Shown one piece after another: positions 11,961-23,125 of a stretch of DNA of 64,000 nucleotides (position 1 is its first letter; each line of letters begins with the position of its first letter). Under the pieces are notes generated by a model, which worked only from the letters and a program-made list of their open reading frames with translations, searched no databases and was not told the DNA's origin. The position numbers were made by a program, and so were the translations under genes. This DNA comes from Allium sativum (lineage: Eukaryota; Streptophyta; Magnoliopsida; Asparagales; Amaryllidaceae): positions 806,355,160 to 806,419,159 of the forward strand of contig CM060919.1 of the NCBI GenBank assembly GCA_030737875.1, read 5' to 3'.

Positions 11961-14090
11961 TAATCTTGTCTTGAACTGGGTTAAAGAACTAATGTCATTT
12001 AATACACAGTTCACGATAAACCCAAAATCACATTCCATTAAATATGGAATCTTCACGGAAAAACAGATCAATATATATTATCAATATCAATTTCCGTATC
12101 TGACTAATAACATAAATGGAATAACGACAGTCTTTTAAATACCATATATATTAACTGTCTTCCTCCATAGAAGCTCACTTCGATTATTACCAAATCGAAT
12201 TCCATTCAATCCCAATTTATTTTATTAAATTGGAAAGCTTTACTTTGGAAAATTCCATTAAATCTTAGAATAAAGAATTATAAATTCCAAATCTTAACTT
12301 CACTATTAATCGGGTTAAAGAACAAGTGTCATTTAAAACTCCGTCCACGATAAACCCAATAATCCAATTCTTAATCCAATTCCAATTATTAATTAATTGA
12401 TAAACTTCTCTAAATCTTAATTAAAAGATTTATTCTTTTCTCAACTGGGTTTAAGAACAGTGTTACTGAAGGCACCATTCACGAAAAACCCAAAATCCCG
12501 TTTGATATTTAATACAAGGCTCTGAATAGAAATTATATCGGCTTATATTCAATATCAAATTCTGAAACCAACAAATATCGTATTGGAAATAACGATATAA
12601 ATATATCATCCAAATTTCCATAACAATATCCGTATAATCACGAAATCCAATATCGAAATATTCTGAAGATTATTTCCATTCCAAATCTATTCCAATTTGC
12701 TTGTTGGAAATTTCTGGTTATATTAAAACAATTCACATATCCAATTTATTTTATTTAAAAATTATTGGATTTCAAATCTAGTTAATAACTAGTTCATTTT
12801 GATACAAATATATTTTTGTCTTTACAAACATGGAATTTTTCATCCAAATCATTTACTATGATTTTACACAAATTATTAATATTTTTAGTAGGCCCTTTCA
12901 GTTGATTTCCATAAAGGTTCATCAAACTGCACTTACAACGACCTTTTCCAAATTTGATTTGGATATAATTCATAATCCAACCGTTAGATTTCAAATCTCT
13001 TATATTCGTTCGAATGCACTTTACGATACGAACCCAACCGTTCTGGTTTTAGGAGAATCCGACGGTCGGATCTCCCATAATACCTATTCGAAGTCAATGG
13101 TCGAAATTCGCAAATGGTCGCGACGCACTCTATTCAGGCCATTAAATATATATAATATATATATTATATATGTTTCGTCAATTTCCATTTCAAAGGTATT
13201 TTATAAATCGTTTATAAATTCATTTTAAAACGATTCTAACTTCATTTCAATTTTAAATCAAAATTGAATACTCCTTATCATTATAATATTTAAATGATAA
13301 TATTTTCAAAATATCAGATTTTGAAATAATTTTCTTTCCGATATTCATTATAAAAATGAATAAAATCGATATAAATATCGTTCACGTTAAAATGGCGCAA
13401 ATCTAACAAACACGGCTTCACACACTTCAATATTTTCGTGTCCATCCAAAATCGAACATCAAATTCACATTTTAATCCTTTACTGAATATTATTTTAAAA
13501 TATTCCTTATTTTAAAATATTTCCTTATTTTAAAATATTCGTTCCTTTTGAATTGGAACCAGACATAATCTATTACCATATATGTAACACCTCGTAATTT
13601 TAAATATTAAAATTAACAAATTTAAGAATACTTAATTGTAAAAGTGAGAACTAAGGGAAACGGGTTATGCCATTGCGTTTGTCTCAAAATTCTGCTTGGA
13701 ATAGATTCCAAGTTTTCGTAAATCGCACTTCGTATGAGGAAGTTATAGCCCTTACAAGTTCTAAAATTTTAAATAAATTAAAAACAGTTCAGATTGAAAT
13801 TCAAAACTCAAATTCAAACAACGAAGCGGGCTGGGCGGGATTTTTCCCACCCAGGCCAGGTCGACCAGGGGGTTGACCTCCCCTATACAGGTCGACCAGG
13901 GGGTTGACCTGGGGGTCGAACTACCCCCTCGGGTAGATCTGAACTGTGATGATTCTGACTTGTTGCTGAGTCTTTTCTATCCTGTTGCTGAGTCACTAGG
14001 GCATAGGTGGCAGTTCTGGATAACTCTATCTAGTCTGAATGGTTGTGATTGCTCCTATGATAATCTAACGGCTTATATTGATTTAAACTT

Positions 14091-14098
14091 CTATATAA
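14091..14098 (+). promoter_or_regulatory. TATA box of element A 5' LTR
   Basis: CTATATAAGC lies about 510 bp into the LTR and downstream of the GTCGAC cluster. The corresponding site is conserved in the 3' LTR and, at a similar distance, in LTRs B and C. Confidence 0.65.
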
Positions 14099-15220
14099 GC
14101 ACACATAGACTCAAGCTCTAAGCTTAAACTAAATTAATCTCTTGGCCTCCATGTTGCTGCTAGAATAGTTCTTCTTCTTAAAGCTTAGGAATTGCAAGTC
14201 AATATTCTAATGCAAACGATGAACAAATTATTCTCATCTCTAATCCGTCTTTGTGATTACAATTTCTTTCGCAAAACAATTAATAAATTAATTATGATGA
14301 GTTATAATTGGGATTATGAGAACATGTCTGTTGAATCATGTGATGTTACTTAACTTTGTTATCGTGTGTTGGTGAACATATGACAGTTTTCTTAACTTAT
14401 GTTAGTAGATCTATTTCATATGTCCAATCACATATGTTTAACTTAATTCATTTTATGACATCAGTTTATATGCAAGTTCGGGATGTAAATTATATGCTAG
14501 TTTGTATGTGAATCATATGCAAGTCTGTACGCAAATTATACACATGTTTATATGTGAATCAAGTGTATATATATACACATATGTGAATCTATATCTAAAA
14601 CATGTGATATTTGTTTACATGTTTAAATTCATATGCAAGTTTGTAGGAATCCATATGCAAGTTTAGGTGAAAAGCCATATTCACATATGCAAGTTTAGGT
14701 GAAAACCATATTCACATATGCAAGTTTAGGCGAAATTCATATATGCAAGTTCATAATTTCATGTTTAGATCTATATTTAGATCCATAGCAGTACATAGTT
14801 TATGCAAATTTATGTTCTACATGTCCATTGACTATGCAAGTTATTGGTTATGCAAACTTATGTTATAGTTCTTATTTACAAGTTAGATCTATTTTATGTG
14901 TTATGCAAGTTGTGATGTTTCTTTTCTTTTTATGTGTTAGACTATTTGCGAGTCTAACATATTTCATATTAAATGTACGATCGGCGTGGGGACTATGGGA
15001 AAATATTAAATATTAATATTGTGAATTGGCATATAATGGATTTAAAAGCATGTAATTAATCTGAGACATTAATTGGTATAATTTATATACCTGAAAATTA
15101 TGGAGATAATTTAAGTGACAATTATGGACTTGGATTAAAAATTGGAATTTATTGACAATCTGGAATAGGGATATCAATTCAAATTGGGTTTGAATAATAA
15201 TGTGTAATAATAAATGCCTA

Positions 15221-15555
15221 AGACACGAGGTTAGACTCGTTTGTGGTATAAGACTGCCTGGACCCGCCCGGAAAATCCCGCAACCACAAACGGTAGTCTA
15301 ATGTGAGAGGTCAAAGGCATAAATTAAATGTGTAATAAATGCCTAAGACACGAGGTTAGACTCGTTTGTGGTATAAGACTGCCCGGACCCGCCCGGCACA
15401 TCCAGCAACCGCAAACGGCAGTCTAATGTGAGGGGTCGTAGGCATAATTAAAAGATGCTTAGACACGAGGTTAAGTCTGGCTTGTGGTGGAAGTCTGCCC
15501 GGAATCGCCCGACATATCCAGCGGCCACAAGCAATCAACTTAATGTGAGAGGTTT
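15221..15555 (+). repeat. Three tandem large inverted-repeat modules (A, 5' LTR)
   Basis: Units start with AGACACGAGGTTA at 15221, 15346 and 15461. Each has a left arm (TTAGACT..GTTTGTGG), a loop rich in CCCGG, and a right arm (CCACAAAC..AGTCTAA) followed by TGTGAG. The third unit has changed arms, GCTTGTGG and CCACAAGC, with TTAAGT pairing with ACTTAA. Confidence 0.85.
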
Positions 15556-15756
15556 GTGCATTAACAATTAATTAATGTTGATCAAAGAAGAATACGAATG
15601 ACAAACAGAAGTTTGTTTGAGTTGAATAATTCTCTGAGTACCAATCTGATGTTGATTTCGGTCTTCGGGGTTGATACTTAGGGAGTTATTCTCTTAACCA
15701 ATGTATCTATGAACTAAGATGCAATTAATCATAAATTAAGTAAAACATGTTATACG

Positions 15757-15787
<31 letters not shown>

Positions 15788-15792
15788 ACATG

Positions 15793-16130
15793 ATCTGATA
15801 AGTAAGTAGTGTTAAGACCATCTTAACCAATAATATATATTAATTTGATAAGTGGGTGGGGTTAAGACCAGCTTAACCAATAATATATATTAATCTGATA
15901 AGTGGATAGGGTTAAGGCAAACTTAACCAATAATACATATTGATCTAATAAGTAGATAGGGTTAAGACGAACTTAGCCAATAATATATAAGTGGATAGGG
16001 TTAAGACCAACTTAACCAATAATATATAAGTGGATAGAGTTAAGACCAGCTTAACCAAATATATATATATATATATATATTGATCTGATAAGTGGATACG
16101 GTTAAGACAAGCTTAACCAATAACACATGT
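15793..16130 (+). repeat. GTTAAG/CTTAAC hairpin array (A, 5' LTR)
   Basis: Seven units, each GGTTAAG, a loop of about 5 nt, CTTAACC, then an AATAATATAT spacer and a (T)GATAAGTGG(A)TA linker. One spacer has grown into an AT microsatellite near 16060-16080. Confidence 0.85.
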
Positions 16131-17396
16131 TGATTTGATGAGTGGGTAACATGGGTGACATGGGGGATATAATTATAAACACTTAACCAAGTTGAAATAT
16201 GTAAGAAGACATGAACAAGAGGGGATTAAGTGGGAAATCCTAGTGGGGACCAAGAATAGGTGGAAAGCTTGTGTCAAGTGTGGGGACCCTTTTCAACCAG
16301 TATCCCATTTAGAATCTAAGTGAGCTCGATCTGGATCGAGGACGGGACACGCTTACTGGGTTTGATTGTAAGAGGTCAAAACGGGTTAGCGGTGGCAATG
16401 CAAGTCCAACGGGGTCATGTGCGTGCGTGAGCCCGGGCTGGTAGGTAAGACGTTGTTGCATCGTGTAGGTATAAGTCGTGCATCTTTAGTGGTATCGAGT
16501 TGCCACTTTCGGGAGTGATACACCTCACTGTGGGACCAACACGGATATTTATGAGTTAGGGAGCCGATCGAATGGGGAAGGTAGTGGGTACGACTAGCGG
16601 AGATAGGAGCAGGCGGCACCTATGAAGACAGCTAGGAGTCCAACTACCATATTATGAATAAATGTTGTAATTAGAATGGGGAGGGTAGTGGGTACAACTA
16701 GTGCAGATAGGAGCAAGCGACACCTATGAAGACAGCTAGGGATACACGAAACTACCATTATTATTATTTTGTTCAGTAGGCAGGATCAAATTTTAGGGTG
16801 ACTAATATTGGTACAATAGAGTAATTATCCTATAGTGATTAGGAACGCACTTAACATTATCTTATTCGTCCTGTTGGTTTGGTCATGCCCATATGTTTCA
16901 CAGTCATTCCTTGTTTTACAAGTTTATGCCTTATCCTAATTACTTTAATAATTATATTGTTGAAGTTATTGGACTCGCCAGACTTTATGTCTGACCCCCA
17001 TTGTTTTCACCTCTTTTCTTCCTTTTCCCCCAGGTTCTCAGGGTGGGACTAGTGCTAGTGGAGCTTGATTTGGACCTCTTTCTCACTCTTTTGGAAGTGC
17101 TTGGATTGCTATAAGTAAAGTTCAGCTTATCTCTTCTATGGCTACTTATGTTGGGCTTATGCTTTTTACTTTATGTACTCAGAAAATAATTTGTCAAGAT
17201 GGATATTAAGTGTACTTGGTTTTATTGTTGGTTTTTTATGTTGTTGTATACAAACTATTTCTCCGCTGCAATAAAAGTTGTTTTAATTTTTCAAGTACCA
17301 ATATATGTTATATTCTGTTCTATACACCAATAATACTCCATGAAAGTTAATGCATTCCCTTTGAGAGTGGCATTAATGGACGTGGGGTGTTATATG

Positions 17397-17408
17397 TGGT
17401 ATCAGAGC
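17397..17408 (+). promoter_or_regulatory. Primer binding site of element A
   Basis: TGGTATCAGAGC, complementary to the 3' end of initiator Met tRNA, lies 2 nt after the LTR end. Confidence 0.9.
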
Positions 17409-17640
17409 TGAAGGTTACAAGAACAGATAAGAGATTTTGAAAAACTGTTTTTCAAAAGCATTTTATAAAGAAATACTTTCAAAAATACGTTTTAAGGAGA
17501 GTATTTTCAAGAGAAAAGTTTATTTTGAAAAACTTAACCCCTAAGAGCCATATATCTTTCCTTCGATTCTCCGCTTTAAATCTCTTCCTCTTTCCTTTTT
17601 GAATTTCTTCCTCCACATATAGATGCTTTTTCTAATATAT

Positions 17641-17995
17641 GTAAGAACTTCCGTACGATGGGCCGCTTCATGGGATTGGGACGTTTGTCAAAGCTAGAAG
17701 GAAGTGGAGGACTTGTTGGTACCATTAAAATAGACGATGGGAGGAATGTTCAATTAGCTGCTTGGTTAATGAAGGAAGAAGCCTCATTTTGGTAGGAGGT
17801 CACGAATGGAGAATGTGTAGGAGAGACATGGATAGGACACACGATAAGAAAGTAGATCCAAAGAAAGGCGGTAAGGATAACAAGGGGCCAAGAGAAAAGG
17901 AAGGGCCACACTTGTGAAACACTAGATTACTTAAATAAAGACGTTAGAAAGAAGAAGAAGAAGACTAGTTGTTATTGTTACGGAGAAACAAGATA
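17641..17995 (+). pseudogene. Broken gag of element A
   Basis: Translation around 17752-17815 gives QLAAWLMKEEASFW followed by a stop and then EVTNGE, which matches the conserved helix region of plant gypsy Gag (the intact element has [10 protein letters not shown] there). Near 17965-17990 a degraded zinc knuckle reads CYCYGETRY, with the Cx2C spacing and later ligands lost. The gag is much shorter than in the intact element, so large deletions have occurred. Confidence 0.6.
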
Positions 17996-18109
17996 TCTTA
18001 TTAGGATCGTCCAAAGAAGCAAAAGGAAAAGGTAAGGACAAAGTACAGGATCTTCTGGAGGGCAGACGCGTTCCCTCACGGCTAGCATACCTGATAGAGT
18101 AGAAATATC

Positions 18110-20010
18110 TTGGTTGGAAGTTTGATTTTTCTTTTTGATCATCCTGTTCGAACCTTGTTTGAATTCTAGCGCTTCACAATCGTTTGTATCTGCTTCACTA
18201 GTTAAAACACTACACCTAAATAATAGTCTAGTTACGGATCCCAAAGTAGTCTCAAATCATATAAGTGGTTCGGCTCATCTTTCAATGATTTGTCGGGATT
18301 TGAGAGTGTCTATCTGGGCGTTGGGTTTGAATGCAATGCCTTCGTTCTTGTCTTCATGGGCTACGGCTTGATTCTAGGCATGGATTGGCTAGCCAGATAC
18401 GGTGCCATCCTAAACTATGAAAGAAGGGTAGTCATATTGTTGACTCATTAGGGGAAAGACCCTTGATATTTCTTGTGACCCTAGAGGTCTGGTGATGCTT
18501 AGCAACCTAGAATCTCTTGACGCGTCCAACGATGATTTGGAATCTGTTCGTGTGGTCCGTGAATATGGTGACGTCTTAGATGAAGTTCGGGGTTTACCCC
18601 CGAGGCATGAGATAGACTTTCATATATACCTTGTAGATAATGCAAAGTCAGTTGCACTACTAGTACGCCACATGGCTCCGAGAGAGAGAAGAGAACTCAG
18701 TAAGCAAGTGAAAGAGTTGCTTTAGAAGGGGTTCATAAGAAGAAGTATTTCGGAATGGGGTGCTCCAGTTGTTTTTACTACAAAGGCTGATGGTTCACTT
18801 AGATTGTGCGTGGACTATAGAGAGCTGAATAAGCTCACAAAGAAGAACAAACACCCATTGCCGAGGATAGATGATTTATTCGATCAGTTGGTTGGTGCTT
18901 CGGTTTTCTCGCAGTTGGATTTGGCTACAGGATTTCATCAGCTAAGAGTGGCTGAAGATAGCATAGATAAGACTACATTTAGAACTCTTGACTGTTTCTT
19001 CGAGTGGCTCGTCATACCTTTTGGTTTGATGAATGCACCTGCATATTTCGTTGACTTGTTGAGTATGGTGAACAGGGAGTTTCTAAACAAGTTCAAGGTA
19101 GTCTTTGTGGATGATAACTTGATTTTATCTAGAAGCAAGGAAGAGCATGCCCTAAACTTTAGGGAAGTCTTAGAGACCCTACGAGCGCATCAACTCAGAG
19201 CTAAGTTCTCCAAATGTCATTTTTGGAAGAAGGAGGTAAGGTTCTTAGGACACATGGTTTCTAAGGAAGGAATAGCAGTGGATCCTACAAAGGTGGTGGC
19301 AATCCAAGATAGGAAGGTTCCTAGGAAAGCAACGGAAGTAAGAAGTTTTCTAGAGTAGACGGGCTACTATAGGAAGTTCATTAAGGACTTCGCGAAGATA
19401 TCAACCCCACTTACTCGGTAAACGAAGAAGAACTTGACTTTTTCTTGGGATGTTGACTGTGACGATGCTTTCCAGCATTTGAGGAGGGCTTTGATGATAG
19501 CTCCGGTTTTAGTTTTTCCATATGGAAGTAAGCCATTCACATTGTATACCGATGCTTGCGGGATAGGGCTTGGAGTAGTTTTCGACGTAGGAGGAAAAGG
19601 TGATATGCAAATGGCGGCAAGTACGAGCATCGCTTATAATCCACAGATGGATGGACGGACAGAAAGGGGTGAATAGAATCCTTGTTGATCTTTTGAGGTT
19701 ATGTATCCAAGATTTTAGAGGGACATGAGAAGAGGCAACGAGCTTAGTGGTGTTCACGACGTGTTTCACGTGTCACATTTGTGTAAGTGTTCGCGGAAGT
19801 AGTAGAGCCAAGCAGGCTTAGATAAGTGGATGTGAAATGAGATGCCCCGATTAGACGAGCCCCTACATGCATCCTTGGATCAGAGGTCATAAAGCTACGC
19901 AATAGAGAGGTCAAGTTGGTCAAGGTACAATGGGGAAATGATCAAGGAGACGCGACTTGAGAAATAAAAGACAAGATGCGTACGCTGTACCCTTTCCTTT
20001 TTGAGGGTAT
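18110..20010 (+). pseudogene. Broken pol of element A (protease, RT, fragments of RNase H, integrase and chromodomain)
   Basis: The protease region (18135-18371) reads NSSASQSFVS where active enzymes have D(S/T)GAS, so the catalytic Asp and Gly are lost; it then shifts frame into GLILGMDWLARYGA. Reverse transcriptase lies in one frame from 18492 to 19676, broken by in-frame stops at 18723, 19356 and about 19419. [10 protein letters not shown] and FVDD are still present. RNase H begins (LYTDACGIGLG) and then jumps directly to an integrase piece (AYNPQMDGRTER), showing a deletion of roughly 1 kb. Further on are VHDVFHVSHL and a chromodomain-like tail ([16 protein letters not shown], then a stop). 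The close match to the intact polyprotein at 43464-47903 places element A in the Tekay-like chromoviruses. Confidence 0.85.
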
Positions 20011-20602
20011 GTTTTTAACTTCTCCTTCTCTACCGCTTGGTTGATACGTGTCCTATCGTTTAATATGTCTTTGCGATGATATCTTTGATCTTTAGTTAGG
20101 AAAACCCCTATGGTTTTAAACATGTGTTTGAGACATGCTATGTTTGGTGGATGCAAATGGATGCAATTGGTTGCTAGTGGTTGCTCGTGGATGCATGTAC
20201 ACACACATTAGGCACTAGATCGGCTCAATCACTTTCATATTGCATATAAATATGTGTGCATATTTAAATTAATGGATGTATAATGGTTGTGTTATCATAT
20301 GGATGCCGCATTTTGATGAACGGTTGTGCACACATGTAGAAATAATATGCATCATTAGGATTCTTTTGCATACATAATTCACGCATGGCACTATCATGGT
20401 TCGCATTAAGGAGGTCAACTGAATCACTAGACTGCCTGATTTTGCATTAGATAAGGAACATATACACACATTTTTTTTCATACGGCATTAGAAATCTTTT
20501 AAGGACAATGGATGCCTATGTTTGATGATTGAGTAGATGGATGATTGGATGTTAGGATATACATTCTCCTTAACTTGGAGATTTCGGAGGCGAAATCCTT
20601 TA

Positions 20603-20614
20603 AGGAGGGGAGAA
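20603..20614 (+). promoter_or_regulatory. Polypurine tract of element A
   Basis: AGGAGGGGAGAA directly precedes TGTAACACCCC. A 7-bp stem with a 4-nt loop (20580-20597) lies just upstream. Confidence 0.85.
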
Positions 20615-21104
20615 TGTAACACCCCATAATTTTAAATATTAAAATTAACAAATTTAAGAATACTTAATTGTTAAAGTAAGAATTAAGGGAAACGGGTTAC
20701 GCCATTGCGTTCGTCTCGAAATTCTACTTGGAATAGAGTCCAAGTTTTCGTAAATCGGACACCGTATGAGGAAGTTATGGCCCTAGAAGTTCCAGAAATT
20801 TAAATAAATTAAAAACAGTTCAGAATGAAATTCAAATTCAAACAAGGAAGCGGGTCGGGCGGGATTTTTCCTGCCCTAGGCCAGGTCGACCAGGGCGTCG
20901 ACCTCCCCTATACAGGTCGACCAGGGGGTCGACCTACCCCCTCGGGTAGATCTGAATTATGATGATTCTGACTTTTTAATGAGTCTTTTCTGACCTGTTG
21001 CTGAGTCACTAGGGCATATGTGGCAGTTCTGGATAACTCTATCTAGTCTGAATGGTAGTGATTGCTCCTATTATAATCTAACGGCTTATATTGATTTAAA
21101 CTTC

Positions 21105-21111
21105 TATATAA
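21105..21111 (+). promoter_or_regulatory. TATA box of element A 3' LTR
   Basis: CTATATAAG, matching the site at 14091 in the 5' LTR. Confidence 0.6.
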
Positions 21112-22232
21112 GCATGCATAGACTCAACCTCTAAGCCTAAACTAAATTAATCTCTTGGCTTCCATGCTGCTGCTAGAATAGTTCTTCTTCTTCGTAAAGC
21201 TTAGGAATTGCAAGTCAGGATTCTAATACAAACGACGAACGAATTATTCTCTTCTCTAATCCGTCTTTGTGAGTACAATTTCTTGCACAAAATAGTTAAT
21301 AAATTAATTATGATGAGTTATAATTGGGATTATCAGAAACATATCTGTTGAATCATGTGATGTTACTTAACTTTGTTATCGTCTGTTGGTGAACATATGA
21401 CAGTTTTGTTAACTTATGTTAGTAGATCTATTTCATATGTCCAATCACATATGTTTAACTTGATTCATTTTACGACATCAGTTTATATGCAATTTTGGGA
21501 TGTAAATCATATGCTAGTTTGTATGTGAATCATATGTAAGTCTGTACGCGAATTATACACATGTTTATATGTGAATCAAGTATATATATACATATGCGAA
21601 TCTATATGCAAAACATGTGATATTATTTTACATGTTTAAATTCATATGCAAGTTTGTAGGAATCCGTATGCAAGTTTAGGTGAAAAACCATATTCACATA
21701 TGCAAGTTTAGGTGAAAACCATATTCACATATGCAAGTTTAGGTGAAACTCGTATATGCAAGTTCATAATTTAATGTTTAGATCTATATTTAGATCCATG
21801 GCAGCACATAGTTTATGCAAATTTATGTTCTATGTGTTTATTGCTTATGCAAGTTATTGGCTATGCAAACTTATGTTATAATTCTTATTTGCAAGTTAGA
21901 TCTATTTTATGTGTTATGCAAGTTGTGATGTTTCTTTCTTTTTATGAATTTGACTATTTGCGAGTCTAACATATTTCATATTAAACGTACGAACGGCGTG
22001 GGGACAATAGGAAAATATTAAATATTAATATTGTGAATTGGCATATAATGGCTTTAAAAGCATATATTTAATTTGAGACATTAATTGGTATAATTTATAT
22101 ACCTGAAAATTATGGACATAATTTAAGTGACAATTATGGACATGGATTAAAAATTGGAATTTATTGACAATCTGAAATAGGGATATCAATTCAAACTAGG
22201 GTTGAATAATAATGTGTAATAATAAATGCCTA

Positions 22233-22568
22233 AGACACAAGGTTAGACTCGTTTGTGGTATAAGACTGCCCGGACCCGCTCGACAAATCCAGCAATCACA
22301 AACTATAGTCTAATGTGAGAGGTCAAATGCATAAATTAAATGCGTAATAAATGCCTAAGACATGAGGTTAGACTCATTTGTGGTATAATACTGCCCAGAC
22401 CCGCCTTGCACATCCAGCAACCACAAGCGGCAGTCTAATGTGAGAGGTTGTAGGCATAATTAAAAGATGCTTAGACACGAGGTTAAGTGTGGCTTGTGGT
22501 GGAAGTCTGCCCGAAACTGCCCGGCATATCCAGCGGCCACAAGCAATCGACTTAATGTGAGAGGTCTG
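22233..22568 (+). repeat. Three tandem large inverted-repeat modules (A, 3' LTR)
   Basis: Counterpart of 15221-15555, with scattered differences in loops and arms. Confidence 0.85.
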
Positions 22569-22789
22569 TGCATTAATAATTAAATAATGCTGATCAAAGA
22601 CGAATATGAATGACAAATAGAAGTTTGGTTGAGTTGAGTAATTCTCTAAGTACAAATCTGAAGTTGATTTCGGTCTTCAGGGTTGATACTTAGGGAGTTA
22701 TTCTCTTAACCAATGTATCTATGAACTAAGATGCACTTAATCATAAATTAACTAAAACATGTTATACGTTATATATATATATGATACAT

Positions 22790-23125
22790 AATCTGATAAG
22801 TAGGTAGTGTTAAGACCAGCTTAACCAATAATATATATTAATTTGATAAGTGGGTGGGGTTAAGACCAGCTTAACCAATAATATATATTAATCTGATAAG
22901 TGGATAGGGTTAATGCAAACTTAACCAATAATACATATTGATCTAATAAGTAGATAGGGTTAAGACGAACTTAGCCAATAATATATAAGTGGATAGGGTT
23001 AAGACCAACTTAACCAATAATATATAAGTGGATAGAGTTAAGACCAGCTTAACCAAATATATATATATATATATATATATTGATCTGATAAGCGGATACG
23101 GTTAAGACAAGCTTAACCAATGACA
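22790..23125 (+). repeat. GTTAAG/CTTAAC hairpin array (A, 3' LTR)
   Basis: Counterpart of 15793-16130 with the same seven units. Confidence 0.85.

Larger units (their letters stand above)
9604..13582 (-). repeat. Giant minus-strand LTR, piece 1 of 3 (3' part)
   Basis: It aligns over nearly its whole length with the complete solo LTR at 25986-31815, starting at TGAAACGACCC (the LTR 3' end on the minus strand). Shared blocks include the AATAAATCTGCAAAACC motif (about 9890 / 26265) and the ATATAACCTCTAAGCTC motif (10868, 11835 / 27218). Element A interrupts it at 13582/24409 with TSD ATATA, and element B interrupts it again at 25014/51396. The three pieces together give about 6.4 kb. The TSD of the whole insertion is imperfect: CCAAT at 9599-9603 against CAATC at 53211-53215. 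Open frames such as 12830-13228 recur in the sister LTR (28545-28904) but show no domain. Confidence 0.85.
13583..17394 (+). repeat. 5' LTR of element A
   Basis: It starts TGTAACACCTCG and ends GTGTTATA, where the usual terminal CA has become TA. It is 3812 bp against 3794 bp for the 3' LTR, with many scattered differences, so the insertion is much older than the 40720 element. In order it carries a GGAATAGA..CGTATGAGGAAGTTAT block, a GTCGAC cluster (about 13858-13925), a TATA box at 14091, three large inverted-repeat modules (15221-15555), the GTTAAG hairpin array (15793-16130), a duplicated GGCACCTATGAAGACAGC segment (about 16570-16742), a CTTTATGTCTGACC motif (about 16982) and an AATAAA near 17271. 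Confidence 0.9.

Noticed and set aside
12830..13228. 132-codon frame with a counterpart at 28545-28904 as a conserved gene
   Set aside because: Similarity follows from the shared giant LTR. The two frames diverge and run antisense to the LTR, and no domain is visible.
15793..16130. GGTTAAG repeats as interstitial telomere sequence
   Set aside because: The plant telomere unit is TTTAGGG. These units are 45-75 bp, palindromic and embedded in an LTR.
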